Of a DNA stretch of 64,000 nucleotides, positions 17,212 to 25,538 are shown one piece after another (the first letter of the stretch is position 1; each line of letters opens with the position of its first letter). The notes beneath the pieces are model-generated. The model searched no databases and was not told the origin of the DNA. It saw only the letters and a list, made by a program, of their open reading frames with translations. Source of the DNA: Methylobacterium organophilum (GTDB lineage: Bacteria; Pseudomonadota; Alphaproteobacteria; Rhizobiales; Beijerinckiaceae); contig NZ_BPQV01000014.1 of NCBI RefSeq assembly GCF_022179465.1, positions 1 to 64,000 of the forward strand. The letters are read 5' to 3'. A program made the position numbers and the translations under genes.

Positions 17212-18150
17212 ATGAAGACGATTCTGGTGCTCGGGGCGACGGGCGGCATCGGCGGAGCGGTAACGAGGACGATGCTGGCCCGTGGCTGGCGCGTCACCGC
17301 CCTCGTGCGGGACCCGGTGCGGGCGGCGAAAGCGTGGGGCGCATCGGGCGCGCCGGATTGGCGGACCGGAGACGCCATGAACCGGGCGGATGTCGTTCGC
17401 GCGGCGGAGGGCGCCTGCGTGATCGTCCATGCGGTGAACCCCGCCGGATATCGTGGCTGGGATCGGCTGGTCCTTCCGATGCTCGACAACACGATCGCGG
17501 CAGCGCGGAGCGCCGGTGCCCGGGTGGTGTTGCCGGGGACGATTTACAATTACGATCCGGCCAACACCCCGATCATCCATGAGACCACCCCGCAACGCCC
17601 GCGGGGCCGCAAGGGCGCGATCCGCGTCGCGATGGAGACGCGCTTGGCGGAGGCGGCTCCAGAGGTGCGGAGCCTCATCGTTCGGGCGGGCGACTTCTTC
17701 GGCCCGGGCGCCGGCCAAAGCTGGTTCGCACAGGCCCTGGCCAAGCGCCCCCTAACACGGATCGTGAACCCCGGTACGCCCGGAATCGGCCACGCCTTCG
17801 CGTTCCTGCCCGACCTCGCCGAGGTCATCGCGCGCCTGATCGCATTGCCCTCGGATCACCTGCTGCCATGCGAACGCCTCCAGTTTCCGGGTCACGATCT
17901 GTCCGAGACCGGCGAGATGGTCGCCGCGATCCGCCGGGCCTCGGGACGCCCGGACCTGCCCGAGCGCCGCTTTCCCTGGGGCCTGATGCGGGTGCTCGCG
18001 CCCTTCGGCGGGTTTCCGCGCGAGGTCATGGAGGTTCGCCCGTTCTGGAAGCACTCCGTGCGCCTCGACGGACGACGATTGACCGAACTCGTCAGCGATC
18101 TGCCGTCTACGTCTCTCGATGCGGCCGTCACAGAGGCGCTGAGCTTGTGA
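17212..18150 (+). CDS. NAD(P)-dependent epimerase/NmrA-like protein
   Basis: The 312-aa product begins MKTILVLGATGGIGGAV, a Rossmann GxTGxIG motif placed at the extreme N terminus as in atypical short-chain dehydrogenases. A VNPAGYRGWDR segment, TIYNYDP and a conserved FGPGAG follow. The usual YxxxK catalytic pair is not evident; an Arg-Gly-Arg-Lys-Gly stretch lies in that area. It may be a dehydratase-like sugar or quinone reductase, or an NmrA-type sensor. It is transcribed divergently from the LysR gene, which probably controls it. Confidence 0.82.
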   Translation: MKTILVLGATGGIGGAVTRTMLARGWRVTALVRDPVRAAKAWGASGAPDWRTGDAMNRADVVRAAEGACVIVHAVNPAGYRGWDRLVLPMLDNTIAAARSAGARVVLPGTIYNYDPANTPIIHETTPQRPRGRKGAIRVAMETRLAEAAPEVRSLIVRAGDFFGPGAGQSWFAQALAKRPLTRIVNPGTPGIGHAFAFLPDLAEVIARLIALPSDHLLPCERLQFPGHDLSETGEMVAAIRRASGRPDLPERRFPWGLMRVLAPFGGFPREVMEVRPFWKHSVRLDGRRLTELVSDLPSTSLDAAVTEALSL

Positions 18151-18213
18151 CCGCTTGCGGGTCGCTGGCTTCTCCGCTGGAACGGCGACATCGGGTCGAG
18201 CGCAGCCCCCTCC

Positions 18214-19173
18214 CTAAGGCGCCCCCACCCGCTGCCGATCCAGGAAATCCCGCGTCAACGCCGCGACCTCGTCGGCCGCCTCGTCGAGGGCGAAGTGGCT
18301 CGCGTCCAGCAGATGCAGCTCCGCGCCGGGCACGTCGCGCCGATAGGCCTCGGCGCCTGCCGTCTCGAAGGAGGCGTCGTGGCGGCCCCAGAGCACGAGG
18401 AGCGGCGGCTGCCGGTCGCGCAGCCAGGCCTGCCAAGCGGGATAGGAGGCCACGTTGGTGCGGTAATCGTAGAACAGGTCGCTCTGGATCTGCCGCTGCC
18501 CGGGCCGGCTCAGGAAGGCGAATTCGTCCGTCCACAGGTCGGGATCGTAGCGCTCGGGATGCGGGCTTTTCCCCACGTGGCGCAGGCGCGCCGCCTCGCG
18601 CGACAGCAGGTTCTCCTGCAGCCGCGCCTCGTTGGCCACCCGGTCGGCCCAGTAGGCGCGCCGCGCCGCCCAGAGCGGGCCGAGCCCCTCCTCGTGCGAG
18701 ACCGCGTTCTGGATCACCAGGGCGCCGACCCGCTCGGGATGGGCCAGCGCTATCCGGAAGCCAACCGGGCCGCCGTAATCCTGCAGGAACAGGGCGTAGC
18801 GCGACAGGCCCAGCGCCCGGGTGAAGCCCTCCATCAGCGCGGCCAGGTGATCGAAGGTGTAGGCGAAATCCTTCGGATCCGGCGCGTCGCTGTGGCCGAA
18901 GCCGGGATAATCCGGGGCGATCAGGCGATAGCGGTCGGACAGGCGGGACAGGAGCGGCGCGTACATCCGCGAGGAGGAGGGGAAGCCGTGCAGCAGCAGG
19001 AGCACCGGCGCCTCCTTCGGCCCCGCCTCCCGGTAGAAGATCGAGACGCCCTCGACGCTCACCCGCGCATAGGTCGTCGGCGGGACCTGCGAGGCCGGCG
19101 CCCCCCCGGAGCCCTCCGCCGGTGCGAGCAGGAAGGCCGCCGTCGCGACGGCGAGGGGAGCGAGGATGCGCAT
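18214..19173 (-). CDS. Exported alpha/beta hydrolase with Asp nucleophile (haloalkane dehalogenase-like)
   Basis: The 319-aa product has a signal peptide (MRILAPLAVATAAFLLAPA) and a full alpha/beta-hydrolase fold: LLLHGFPSSS oxyanion loop, nucleophile elbow LFLQDYGGPVGF, acid in WGRHDASF, and catalytic His in DASHFALDE. The elbow carries Asp where esterases have Ser. That is the arrangement of haloalkane dehalogenases and epoxide hydrolases, so the enzyme probably forms an alkyl-enzyme ester. The substrate is unknown. GTG at 19185 is possible, but GGAG lies seven bases before ATG 19173, so I chose that start. Confidence 0.85.
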   Translation of the reverse strand: MRILAPLAVATAAFLLAPAEGSGGAPASQVPPTTYARVSVEGVSIFYREAGPKEAPVLLLLHGFPSSSRMYAPLLSRLSDRYRLIAPDYPGFGHSDAPDPKDFAYTFDHLAALMEGFTRALGLSRYALFLQDYGGPVGFRIALAHPERVGALVIQNAVSHEEGLGPLWAARRAYWADRVANEARLQENLLSREAARLRHVGKSPHPERYDPDLWTDEFAFLSRPGQRQIQSDLFYDYRTNVASYPAWQAWLRDRQPPLLVLWGRHDASFETAGAEAYRRDVPGAELHLLDASHFALDEAADEVAALTRDFLDRQRVGAP

Positions 19174-19346
19174 GGCCGTCTCCACGGACAGGATGCCGAT
19201 GCAACTAGGTCGGCGCGCGGCGCCGCCATCCTCCCGGCGAAGCCCTTCGGGCAGTCGCCTCGCTTCTTGACCCCACCGGCACGCCCTCCCTACACACGGG
19301 CTCGACGGCGGGTCCTCCGGCCCGCGCCCGAGATCCGCTGACGCTC

Positions 19347-20819
19347 ATGAACGCCCCGGTCACTCCGAAGAAACTCATCAAGGGCGGCCTGCACGACTGG
19401 GAGGTCGTGGTGGGCATGGAGATCCACGCCCAAGTCACGAGCCGCTCGAAGCTGTTCTCCGGCGCCTCGACCGCCTTCGGCGGCGAGCCGAACGACCATG
19501 TCTCCCTGGTGGACGCGGCCATGCCTGGCATGCTGCCCGTCATCAACGAGGAATGCGTGGCCCAGGCCGTGCGCACCGGCCTCGGGCTGAAGGCCAAGAT
19601 CAATCTGCGCTCGGTGTTCGACCGCAAGAACTACTTCTACCCGGATCTGCCGCAGGGCTACCAGATCTCGCAGTACAAGGACCCGATCGTCGGCGAGGGC
19701 GAGGTGCTGGTCGATCTGCCCGAGGGCGAGTCGATCACGGTGGGCATCGAGCGGCTGCATCTGGAGCAGGATGCCGGCAAGTCCCTGCACGACCAGGACC
19801 CGACCAGGAGCTTCGTCGATCTCAACCGCTCGGGCGTGGCGCTGATGGAAATCGTCTCGCGGCCCGACCTGCGCTCCTCCGAGGAGGCCAAGGCCTACGT
19901 CACCAAGCTGCGCACGATCCTGCGCTATCTCGGCACCTGCGACGGCGACATGGAGAAGGGCAATCTCCGCGCCGACGTGAACGTCTCCGTGCGCAAGCCC
20001 GGCGAGCCCTTCGGCACCCGCTGCGAGATCAAGAACGTCAACTCGATCCGCTTCATCGGCCAGGCGATCGAGGTCGAGGCCCGGCGCCAGATCGCGATCC
20101 TGGAGGATGGCGGCACGATCGATCAGGAGACGCGGCTGTTCGACCCGAACAAGGGCGAGACCCGCTCCATGCGCTCCAAGGAAGAGGCGCACGATTACCG
20201 CTACTTCCCCGATCCGGACCTGCTGCCGCTCGAATTCGACCAGGCCTTCGTCGATGCTCTGGCCGCCGAACTGCCGGAGCTGCCGGACGCCAAGAAGGCG
20301 CGCTTCATCGCCGATTTCGGGCTGTCCGCCTACGATGCGGGCGTGCTCGTGGCCGAGCGCGCCTCCGCCGATTACTTCGAGGCGGTGGCCAAGGGCCGCG
20401 ACGGCAAGGCCGCGGCCAACTGGGTGATCAACGAGCTGTTCGGCCGTCTCAACAAGGAAGGCCGCACCATCGAGGACACCCCGGTCTCCGCCGAGCAGCT
20501 CGGCGCCATCGTCGACCTGATCGGCGAGGGCGTGATCTCGGGCAAGATCGCCAAGGACCTGTTCGAGATCGTCTGGTCCGAGGGCGGCGACCCGCGGGCG
20601 ATCGTCGAGGCCCGCGGCATGAAGCAGGTCACCGACACGGGCGCGATCGAGAAGGCCATCGACGAGATCATCGCCAAGAACCCGGACAAGGTCGAGCAGG
20701 CCAAGGCCAAGCCGACCCTGCTCGGCTGGTTCGTCGGCCAGACCATGAAAGCCACCGGCGGCAAGGCCAACCCGGCCGCGGTCAACGCCCTGCTCAAGGA
20801 CAAGCTCGGCATCGAGTGA
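19347..20819 (+). CDS. gatB: Asp-tRNA(Asn)/Glu-tRNA(Gln) amidotransferase subunit B
   Basis: GatB (490 aa) is the tRNA-binding and kinase subunit of GatCAB, which converts mischarged Glu-tRNA(Gln) or Asp-tRNA(Asn) to the correct amide. The signature blocks are all present: [53 protein letters not shown] and [12 protein letters not shown]. The C-terminal GatB/YqeY domain ends [11 protein letters not shown]. The length is typical. gatA and gatC are not adjacent, which is common in alphaproteobacteria. A strong terminator follows 37 bases after the stop. Confidence 0.97.
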   Translation: MNAPVTPKKLIKGGLHDWEVVVGMEIHAQVTSRSKLFSGASTAFGGEPNDHVSLVDAAMPGMLPVINEECVAQAVRTGLGLKAKINLRSVFDRKNYFYPDLPQGYQISQYKDPIVGEGEVLVDLPEGESITVGIERLHLEQDAGKSLHDQDPTRSFVDLNRSGVALMEIVSRPDLRSSEEAKAYVTKLRTILRYLGTCDGDMEKGNLRADVNVSVRKPGEPFGTRCEIKNVNSIRFIGQAIEVEARRQIAILEDGGTIDQETRLFDPNKGETRSMRSKEEAHDYRYFPDPDLLPLEFDQAFVDALAAELPELPDAKKARFIADFGLSAYDAGVLVAERASADYFEAVAKGRDGKAAANWVINELFGRLNKEGRTIEDTPVSAEQLGAIVDLIGEGVISGKIAKDLFEIVWSEGGDPRAIVEARGMKQVTDTGAIEKAIDEIIAKNPDKVEQAKAKPTLLGWFVGQTMKATGGKANPAAVNALLKDKLGIE

Positions 20820-20856
20820 GGCGGCCGAACGCCCCTCATCACGACGAAATCCTCGA

Positions 20857-20880
20857 AGCCCCGCTCCGGCGGGGCTTTTT
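20857..20880 (+). terminator. Rho-independent terminator of gatB
   Basis: An 8-bp perfect stem (AGCCCCGC at 20857-20864, GCGGGGCT at 20869-20876) with a TCCG loop is followed by TTTT. Confidence 0.88.
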
Positions 20881-20893
20881 GCAAAGGTCCTGC

Positions 20894-20921
20894 TGCAAGC
20901 GTCTTGTTGCAAGCGTCTTGC
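20894..20921. repeat. Tandem 14-bp direct repeat in the creatininase promoter region
   Basis: TGCAAGCGTCTTGT (20894-20907) is followed at once by TGCAAGCGTCTTGC (20908-20921). The second copy runs into CATACACG, giving the 14-mer GTCTTGCATACACG (20915-20928), which occurs again at 31405-31418. The position between the gatB terminator and the creatininase gene suggests an operator. Confidence 0.6.
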
Positions 20922-21075
20922 ATACACGCCCCCGCCCAAGCGGCGCGGGACAGGACGACCGGGCGGAAGGCCCGGCGGGAATGGACCGCCCACAACGCGA
21001 AAAGGTCCGCATGTTTCCCTCACCGTTTCCGCCCTTCGCCCTCCCGACCGGCCGCCTGCGGGGAGGAGCCTGAGC

Positions 21076-21894
21076 ATGCGCACCTCCTCGCGCTGGTGGT
21101 GGGACCTCTCGACGGCGGAGTTCGCCGCCCTCGACTGGTCGGACATGGTGGCGATCCTACCGATCGCGGCGGTGGAGCAGCACGGGCCGCACCTGCCGGT
21201 TCGGGTCGATGCGGCGATCAATGCCGGCATCGTCGCCCGCGCCGTCGAGACCATGCCCGACGACCTGCCGGCCCTGGTCCTGCCCATGCTGCCCATCGGC
21301 AAGTCCAACGAGCACCTGAACTATCCCGGCACCCTCACGCTGAGCCACGAAACCCTGGCCCGGGTCTGGTACGAGGTCGGCGAGAGCGTGTTCCGCGCCG
21401 GCTGCCGCCGGCTGATCCTGCTCAACAGCCATGGCGGCCAGCCGCAGGTGATGGAGATCGTGCTGCGCGAATTGCGCGTGCGCCTCGGCATGCTCGCGGT
21501 CGGCTGCGGCTGGAGCGGCATCACGCCCAAGGACGACCTGTTCTCCGCCCATGAGCGGACCCACGGCATCCATGGCGGCGAGATCGAGACGAGCGTGATG
21601 CGCCACCTCCACCCGGACCTCGTCGCCATGGAGAAGGCGGACAACTTCGTGCCGCTCTCGGTGCCCCTGGAACGGGCGGGCGGGCTGCTCACCCCGGAGG
21701 GTGCCGTCGGCTTCGGCTGGATGGCGCAGGATCTGCACCCGTCCGGGGCCAGCGGCAACGCCGCCGCCGCCGATGCGGAACGCGGCCAAGCTCTGGTCGA
21801 GCGCGCCGCCGCCGCCCTGAACCGCCTGGTGCGCGAGGTCTCGGCGTTTCCCCTCGCCAACCTGACCCGGGAGACCGCCTTCGATGGCCGCTGA
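21076..21894 (+). CDS. Creatininase-family amidohydrolase
   Basis: The 272-aa product belongs to the creatininase/formamide hydrolase-like metal enzymes, which open cyclic amides such as creatinine or remove formamides in cofactor synthesis. Metal-binding elements are VEQHGPHLP (Glu and His near residue 35-38), a following RVDAAI Asp, LLNSHGGQ, and HGGEIETS with the last Glu. The true substrate is not predictable. A strong GGGAGGAG ribosome site precedes the ATG. The gene overlaps the CocE-type hydrolase by 11 bases, so the two act in one pathway, and both lie at the edge of the urate-degradation genes. Confidence 0.88.
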   Translation: MRTSSRWWWDLSTAEFAALDWSDMVAILPIAAVEQHGPHLPVRVDAAINAGIVARAVETMPDDLPALVLPMLPIGKSNEHLNYPGTLTLSHETLARVWYEVGESVFRAGCRRLILLNSHGGQPQVMEIVLRELRVRLGMLAVGCGWSGITPKDDLFSAHERTHGIHGGEIETSVMRHLHPDLVAMEKADNFVPLSVPLERAGGLLTPEGAVGFGWMAQDLHPSGASGNAAAADAERGQALVERAAAALNRLVREVSAFPLANLTRETAFDGR

Positions 21895-23530
21895 GACCCC
21901 GCTCGCCGTGGCCGGGCCGGAGAGCGTCGAGCTCCGGCTCGCGGACGGCGTCAGCCTCGTCGCCGACATCTACCGCCCCGCCGGCCCGGGCCGGCACCCG
22001 GTGATGCTGATGCGCCAGCCCTATGGGCGGGCCATCGCCTCGACCCTGACGCTCGCCCACCCCGCCTGGTACGCCGCCCAGGGCTACGTCGTCGTCGTGC
22101 AGGACGTGCGCGGGCGCGGCGGCAGCGGCGGCGATTTCCGCCTGTTCGAGCACGAGGCCGAGGACGGGGCGCAGACACTCGCCTGGGCCGCGGAGCTACC
22201 CGGCGCCAACGGGCAGGTCGCCACCTACGGCTTCAGCTACCAGGCGGTGACGCAGTTCCTGGCGCTCGCGGGCGCGCTCAAGGCCGGCACCAAACGGCCC
22301 GACGCGATCGTGCCCAGCATGGGCGGCTGGGATATCCGGGACGACTGGGCCTATACGGGGGGCGCCTTCGGGCTCTCCGGCGGCCTCGGCTGGGCCTGCC
22401 AGATGGGCGCCGAGGTGGCGCGGCTGAAGGGCGACGCGGAAGCCTACGAGGCGCTCGCCGCCGCCGGCCGAGGCACGCCCTGGATGGGCGCCGTGGCGGC
22501 CCGCCCGCCGGTGCTGGAGCGCTTCTCCGCCTATCAGCACCATCAGGACTGGATCGGGGACGATCCCGGCTACTGGGATAGGATTTCTCCGCGCCGGCTC
22601 CTCGACGGCCAGGTGCCGGCGGTGCCGGGCCTGTATGTCGGCGGCTGGCAGGATTTCTTCCTCGACGGGACCCTCTCCGCCCATGCCGCCTTCGGCCGGG
22701 CCGGCGCGCCGCAGCGCCTCATTGTCGGTCCCTGGACGCACGCCCCCTGGGGCCGGCGGGTCGGCGCCCTCGATCTCGGCCCGGAGGCGGTCACCGACAT
22801 CGACGTCCGGACGGTCGCCTTCCTCGACCATGTCCTGAAGGGGCGCGACCTCGCCGGGCCGGCGGTGCGGCTGTTCGACGTCGGCACGAAAAGCTGGACG
22901 GGCTTCGACGCCTTCCCCGATCCGGAGCCGACCGCCCTCCACCTCGCCTCGGACGGCCGGGCCGCCACCGCCTCGACCGGGCGGCTCGTCGCGGAGCCCG
23001 AGGCCTCGGGCGACGACCGCCTCGTGCACGACCCCTGGCGGCCCGCGCCCGCCCAGGGCGGCGCCTGGGGGCCCGTGCTCGGCTTCCAGGATCGGGCCGC
23101 CCTCGACGACCGCAGCGACGTGGCGGTCTACGACACGGCGCCGCTGGCCGCGCCCCTGCGCCTCGCCGGCCGGGTCGCGCTGGAGGTCCATGTCGCCACC
23201 GCGGCTCCCTCGCACGACCTGCATGCGGTGCTCTCCCGGCTCGAGCCGGACGGGCGGGCGATCACCCTGACGGCGGGCTATCTCCGGGTGACGGACGCGG
23301 CCGCGCCGGGGCCGCGGCGGGTGGCGATGCGGGCCCTGTGCTGCACGCTCCAGCCCGGCCAGCGCCTGCGCCTCTCGATCCAGGCCGCCGCCTGGCCGGC
23401 CTTCGCGGTCAATCCGGGCACCGGCGCCCGGGCGGAGGAGGCCCGCGGCGACGCGGCCGTGGTCACCACCCTCGCCCTACGCCACGGCGCGGACCACCTG
23501 TCCCGGCTGCTGCTGCCGGTGACCGGTTAG
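21884..23530 (+). CDS. CocE/NonD family hydrolase
   Basis: The 548-aa product has the architecture of cocaine-esterase/X-Pro dipeptidyl-peptidase-like hydrolases. An alpha/beta-hydrolase core (VMLMRQPYGRA, VVVQDVRGRGGSGG, nucleophile loop TYGFSYQA with the active Ser) leads into a helical cap. The C-terminal jelly-roll domain begins near residue 385 (PAPAQGGAWGPVLGFQDRAALDD...) and ends HLSRLLLPVTG. Such enzymes cleave esters or amides of small acyl compounds. The physiological substrate is unknown. It is co-expressed with the creatininase-family gene and convergent with urate oxidase. Confidence 0.88.
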   Translation: MAAETPLAVAGPESVELRLADGVSLVADIYRPAGPGRHPVMLMRQPYGRAIASTLTLAHPAWYAAQGYVVVVQDVRGRGGSGGDFRLFEHEAEDGAQTLAWAAELPGANGQVATYGFSYQAVTQFLALAGALKAGTKRPDAIVPSMGGWDIRDDWAYTGGAFGLSGGLGWACQMGAEVARLKGDAEAYEALAAAGRGTPWMGAVAARPPVLERFSAYQHHQDWIGDDPGYWDRISPRRLLDGQVPAVPGLYVGGWQDFFLDGTLSAHAAFGRAGAPQRLIVGPWTHAPWGRRVGALDLGPEAVTDIDVRTVAFLDHVLKGRDLAGPAVRLFDVGTKSWTGFDAFPDPEPTALHLASDGRAATASTGRLVAEPEASGDDRLVHDPWRPAPAQGGAWGPVLGFQDRAALDDRSDVAVYDTAPLAAPLRLAGRVALEVHVATAAPSHDLHAVLSRLEPDGRAITLTAGYLRVTDAAAPGPRRVAMRALCCTLQPGQRLRLSIQAAAWPAFAVNPGTGARAEEARGDAAVVTTLALRHGADHLSRLLLPVTG

Positions 23531-23633
23531 CACCGCCGCCGGAGGCGCGGCGCAAGCGATCCGGGACACGCCCTCTCGGAGGAGGGGTGCCCCGGGTTGC
23601 TGCGCCTGCGAGGAAAACCGGGCGCGGCCTTCC

Positions 23634-24473
23634 TCAGCCCCGGCCGATGGTCGCCTCGATCTGCCCGTGCGGCTCGTCGGTGGGCAGGAACACCGTGCCC
23701 GGGTTCTCCAGGCCGAAGGGGGAGAGATCGATCGGGATGTAGTGCTTGTTGGGCATGGCGAAGCCGATCTCGGCGATCTCGGGGATCGCCGCGAGCACCG
23801 CCTCGCCCATGCGGTACATGCTGTCCTGCACGCCGAGCGAATAGGTCGTCCCGAACACCTCGATCAGGATGGCGAGAACCTGCGCGTTCGCCGCGGTGTA
23901 ATCGGCCGGCGCGGCCGACCAGGTCCAGGTCGCGTCCATGCTGGTGGCGGCGATGCGGTCGCTGGTGTCGGGCAGGGTCCGGTAGGCGTCGTCCACGAAG
24001 TCGGACCAGCCCGATTGCGTGGTCTTCATGAAGGTGAAGCCCCGCAGGCCCGACTGCATCACCGACCCGTCGCGGCTCGCCACGAGCTTCACGTAGCCGA
24101 AACCGTTGGCGTCGAGCACGAAGGTGTGGCCGTGCGGCGCGCCCCCGAAGGACTGGCGCAGCCAGCGCGTCTCCTTGGCCTCGACCTCCAGGGTCTCGAT
24201 CTGCGGATAGGTGTCGAGGAAGACCTTGGCGAGGGCGCCCGCGAAGTCCTCCTTGTCGAGGGAGAGGTTCTTGGCCGCGGTGATGTTGCAGATGTTCTTC
24301 ACGCTGTCGGTGGCGATGCAGGCGCGGTTGTCGCCCGCGGTCCAGGCGGCGTCGAAGGCGCCCTTCATGAGCACGGTGAGGTTCAGCTCGCGCGGGGTGT
24401 GATGGTCGCCGTCGCGGGTGAGGCGCATCACCCGCACCCGGCCCTTGCCGTATTTCGAGGCGGTCAGCGGCAT
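23634..24473 (-). CDS. Urate oxidase (cofactor-free uricase)
   Basis: This 279-aa uricase oxidises urate with O2 to 5-hydroxyisourate and H2O2, without cofactors. The catalytic Lys (K10 in SKYGKGRVRV) and Thr (T55 in CIATDSVKN) are present. So are the conserved FVLDANGFGYVKLV-type central strands and the C-terminal MPNKHYIPIDLSPFG. The frame is open 29 codons further, but AGGAG stands directly before ATG 24473. It is divergent (176 bases) from the fused gene encoding the next two pathway enzymes. Confidence 0.95.
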   Translation of the reverse strand: MPLTASKYGKGRVRVMRLTRDGDHHTPRELNLTVLMKGAFDAAWTAGDNRACIATDSVKNICNITAAKNLSLDKEDFAGALAKVFLDTYPQIETLEVEAKETRWLRQSFGGAPHGHTFVLDANGFGYVKLVASRDGSVMQSGLRGFTFMKTTQSGWSDFVDDAYRTLPDTSDRIAATSMDATWTWSAAPADYTAANAQVLAILIEVFGTTYSLGVQDSMYRMGEAVLAAIPEIAEIGFAMPNKHYIPIDLSPFGLENPGTVFLPTDEPHGQIEATIGRG

Positions 24474-24649
24474 CGTGGAACTCCTGGTGACACGGTCAGC
24501 GGGCCGCGGCGGCGAGACCCTCACCGGCAAAGCTTCGCACCGATCATCGGCAAGCGACATGCCAGATGCGGGGACGGGGCGGTGGTGTCGCCCTGGCCCG
24601 TTGCCTGCTAGGCCGGAGCGCTTTCCATCCCCTTCGTCCCGTCGTGCCC

Positions 24650-25534
24650 ATGCCCATCAGCCTCGCCGAATTGAACGATGCCGCGCCCGCTGCCTTCGTG
24701 GCAGCGCTGGGGGGCGTGTTCGAGCACGCTCCCTGGGTGGCAGAGGCGGCGGCCCGGACCCGGCCCTTCGCGACGGTGCAGGCGCTCGAGGCGGCGATGC
24801 GGGCGGCGGTGGAGGCGGTGCCGGACGCGCAGCGCCTCGCCCTGCTCGCCGGCCATCCGGAGCTCGCCGGCCGCGCCGCCCGGGCCGGGGCGATCGCCCC
24901 GGATTCCATCGCCGAGCAGGCCGCGGCCGGGCTCGACCGCCTCTCCGAGGCGGAATACGCGCGCTTCGCGGCGCTGAACGCCGCCTATCGTGAAAAATTC
25001 GGGCTGCCCTTCATCCTCTGCGTGAAGCGGCACGGACGCGCCTCCCTGCTCAAGCAGTTCGAGGCCCGGCTCGGCTCGACGCCGGAGCAGGAGCGGCGGA
25101 CCGCCGAGGCGGAGGTCTTCCGCATCGCCGCGATCCGTCTGAACGCCCTGGTCGAGGGGGAGGGCCCCCTGAAGACCACGGGGCGGATCTCCACCCATGT
25201 CCTCGACACCTGCCGCGGTCGCCCGGCCGAGGGCGTGGCGCTGGAGCTCTACGAGATCGTGCCCGGCGCCGAGCCGGCCCTGGTCGCCCGCGCGCTCACC
25301 AATGCGGACGGGCGCACCGACGCGCCCCTGATCGGCGGCCGGCCGGTGCCGATCGGGACCTACGAGCTGCGCTTCGCCCTGGGCGACCATTACCGCCGCC
25401 TCGGCCTCGACCTGCCCGATCCGCCCTTCCTCGACGTGGTGCCCCTGCGCTTCGGCGTGGCGGAGCCGGAAGGGCATTACCACGTGCCCCTGGTCGCCAC
25501 GCCCTGGAGCTTCCAGACCTATCGCGGGAGCTGA
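24650..25534 (+). CDS. Bifunctional OHCU decarboxylase / hydroxyisourate hydrolase fusion
   Basis: This 294-aa protein fuses the two enzymes that follow uricase. Residues 1-165 are a UraD-type OHCU decarboxylase (catalytic H69 in LLAGHPEL; FILCVKRHGRASLL). Residues 176-294 are a transthyretin-related HIU hydrolase (GRISTHVLDT with H183, and the diagnostic C-terminal YRGS). HIU hydrolase acts first, so the domain order is opposite to the reaction order, as in other bacterial and plant fusions. It gives S-allantoin and prevents racemic allantoin. The next gene starts four bases after its stop. Confidence 0.95.
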   Translation: MPISLAELNDAAPAAFVAALGGVFEHAPWVAEAAARTRPFATVQALEAAMRAAVEAVPDAQRLALLAGHPELAGRAARAGAIAPDSIAEQAAAGLDRLSEAEYARFAALNAAYREKFGLPFILCVKRHGRASLLKQFEARLGSTPEQERRTAEAEVFRIAAIRLNALVEGEGPLKTTGRISTHVLDTCRGRPAEGVALELYEIVPGAEPALVARALTNADGRTDAPLIGGRPVPIGTYELRFALGDHYRRLGLDLPDPPFLDVVPLRFGVAEPEGHYHVPLVATPWSFQTYRGS

Positions 25535-25538
25535 TGCC

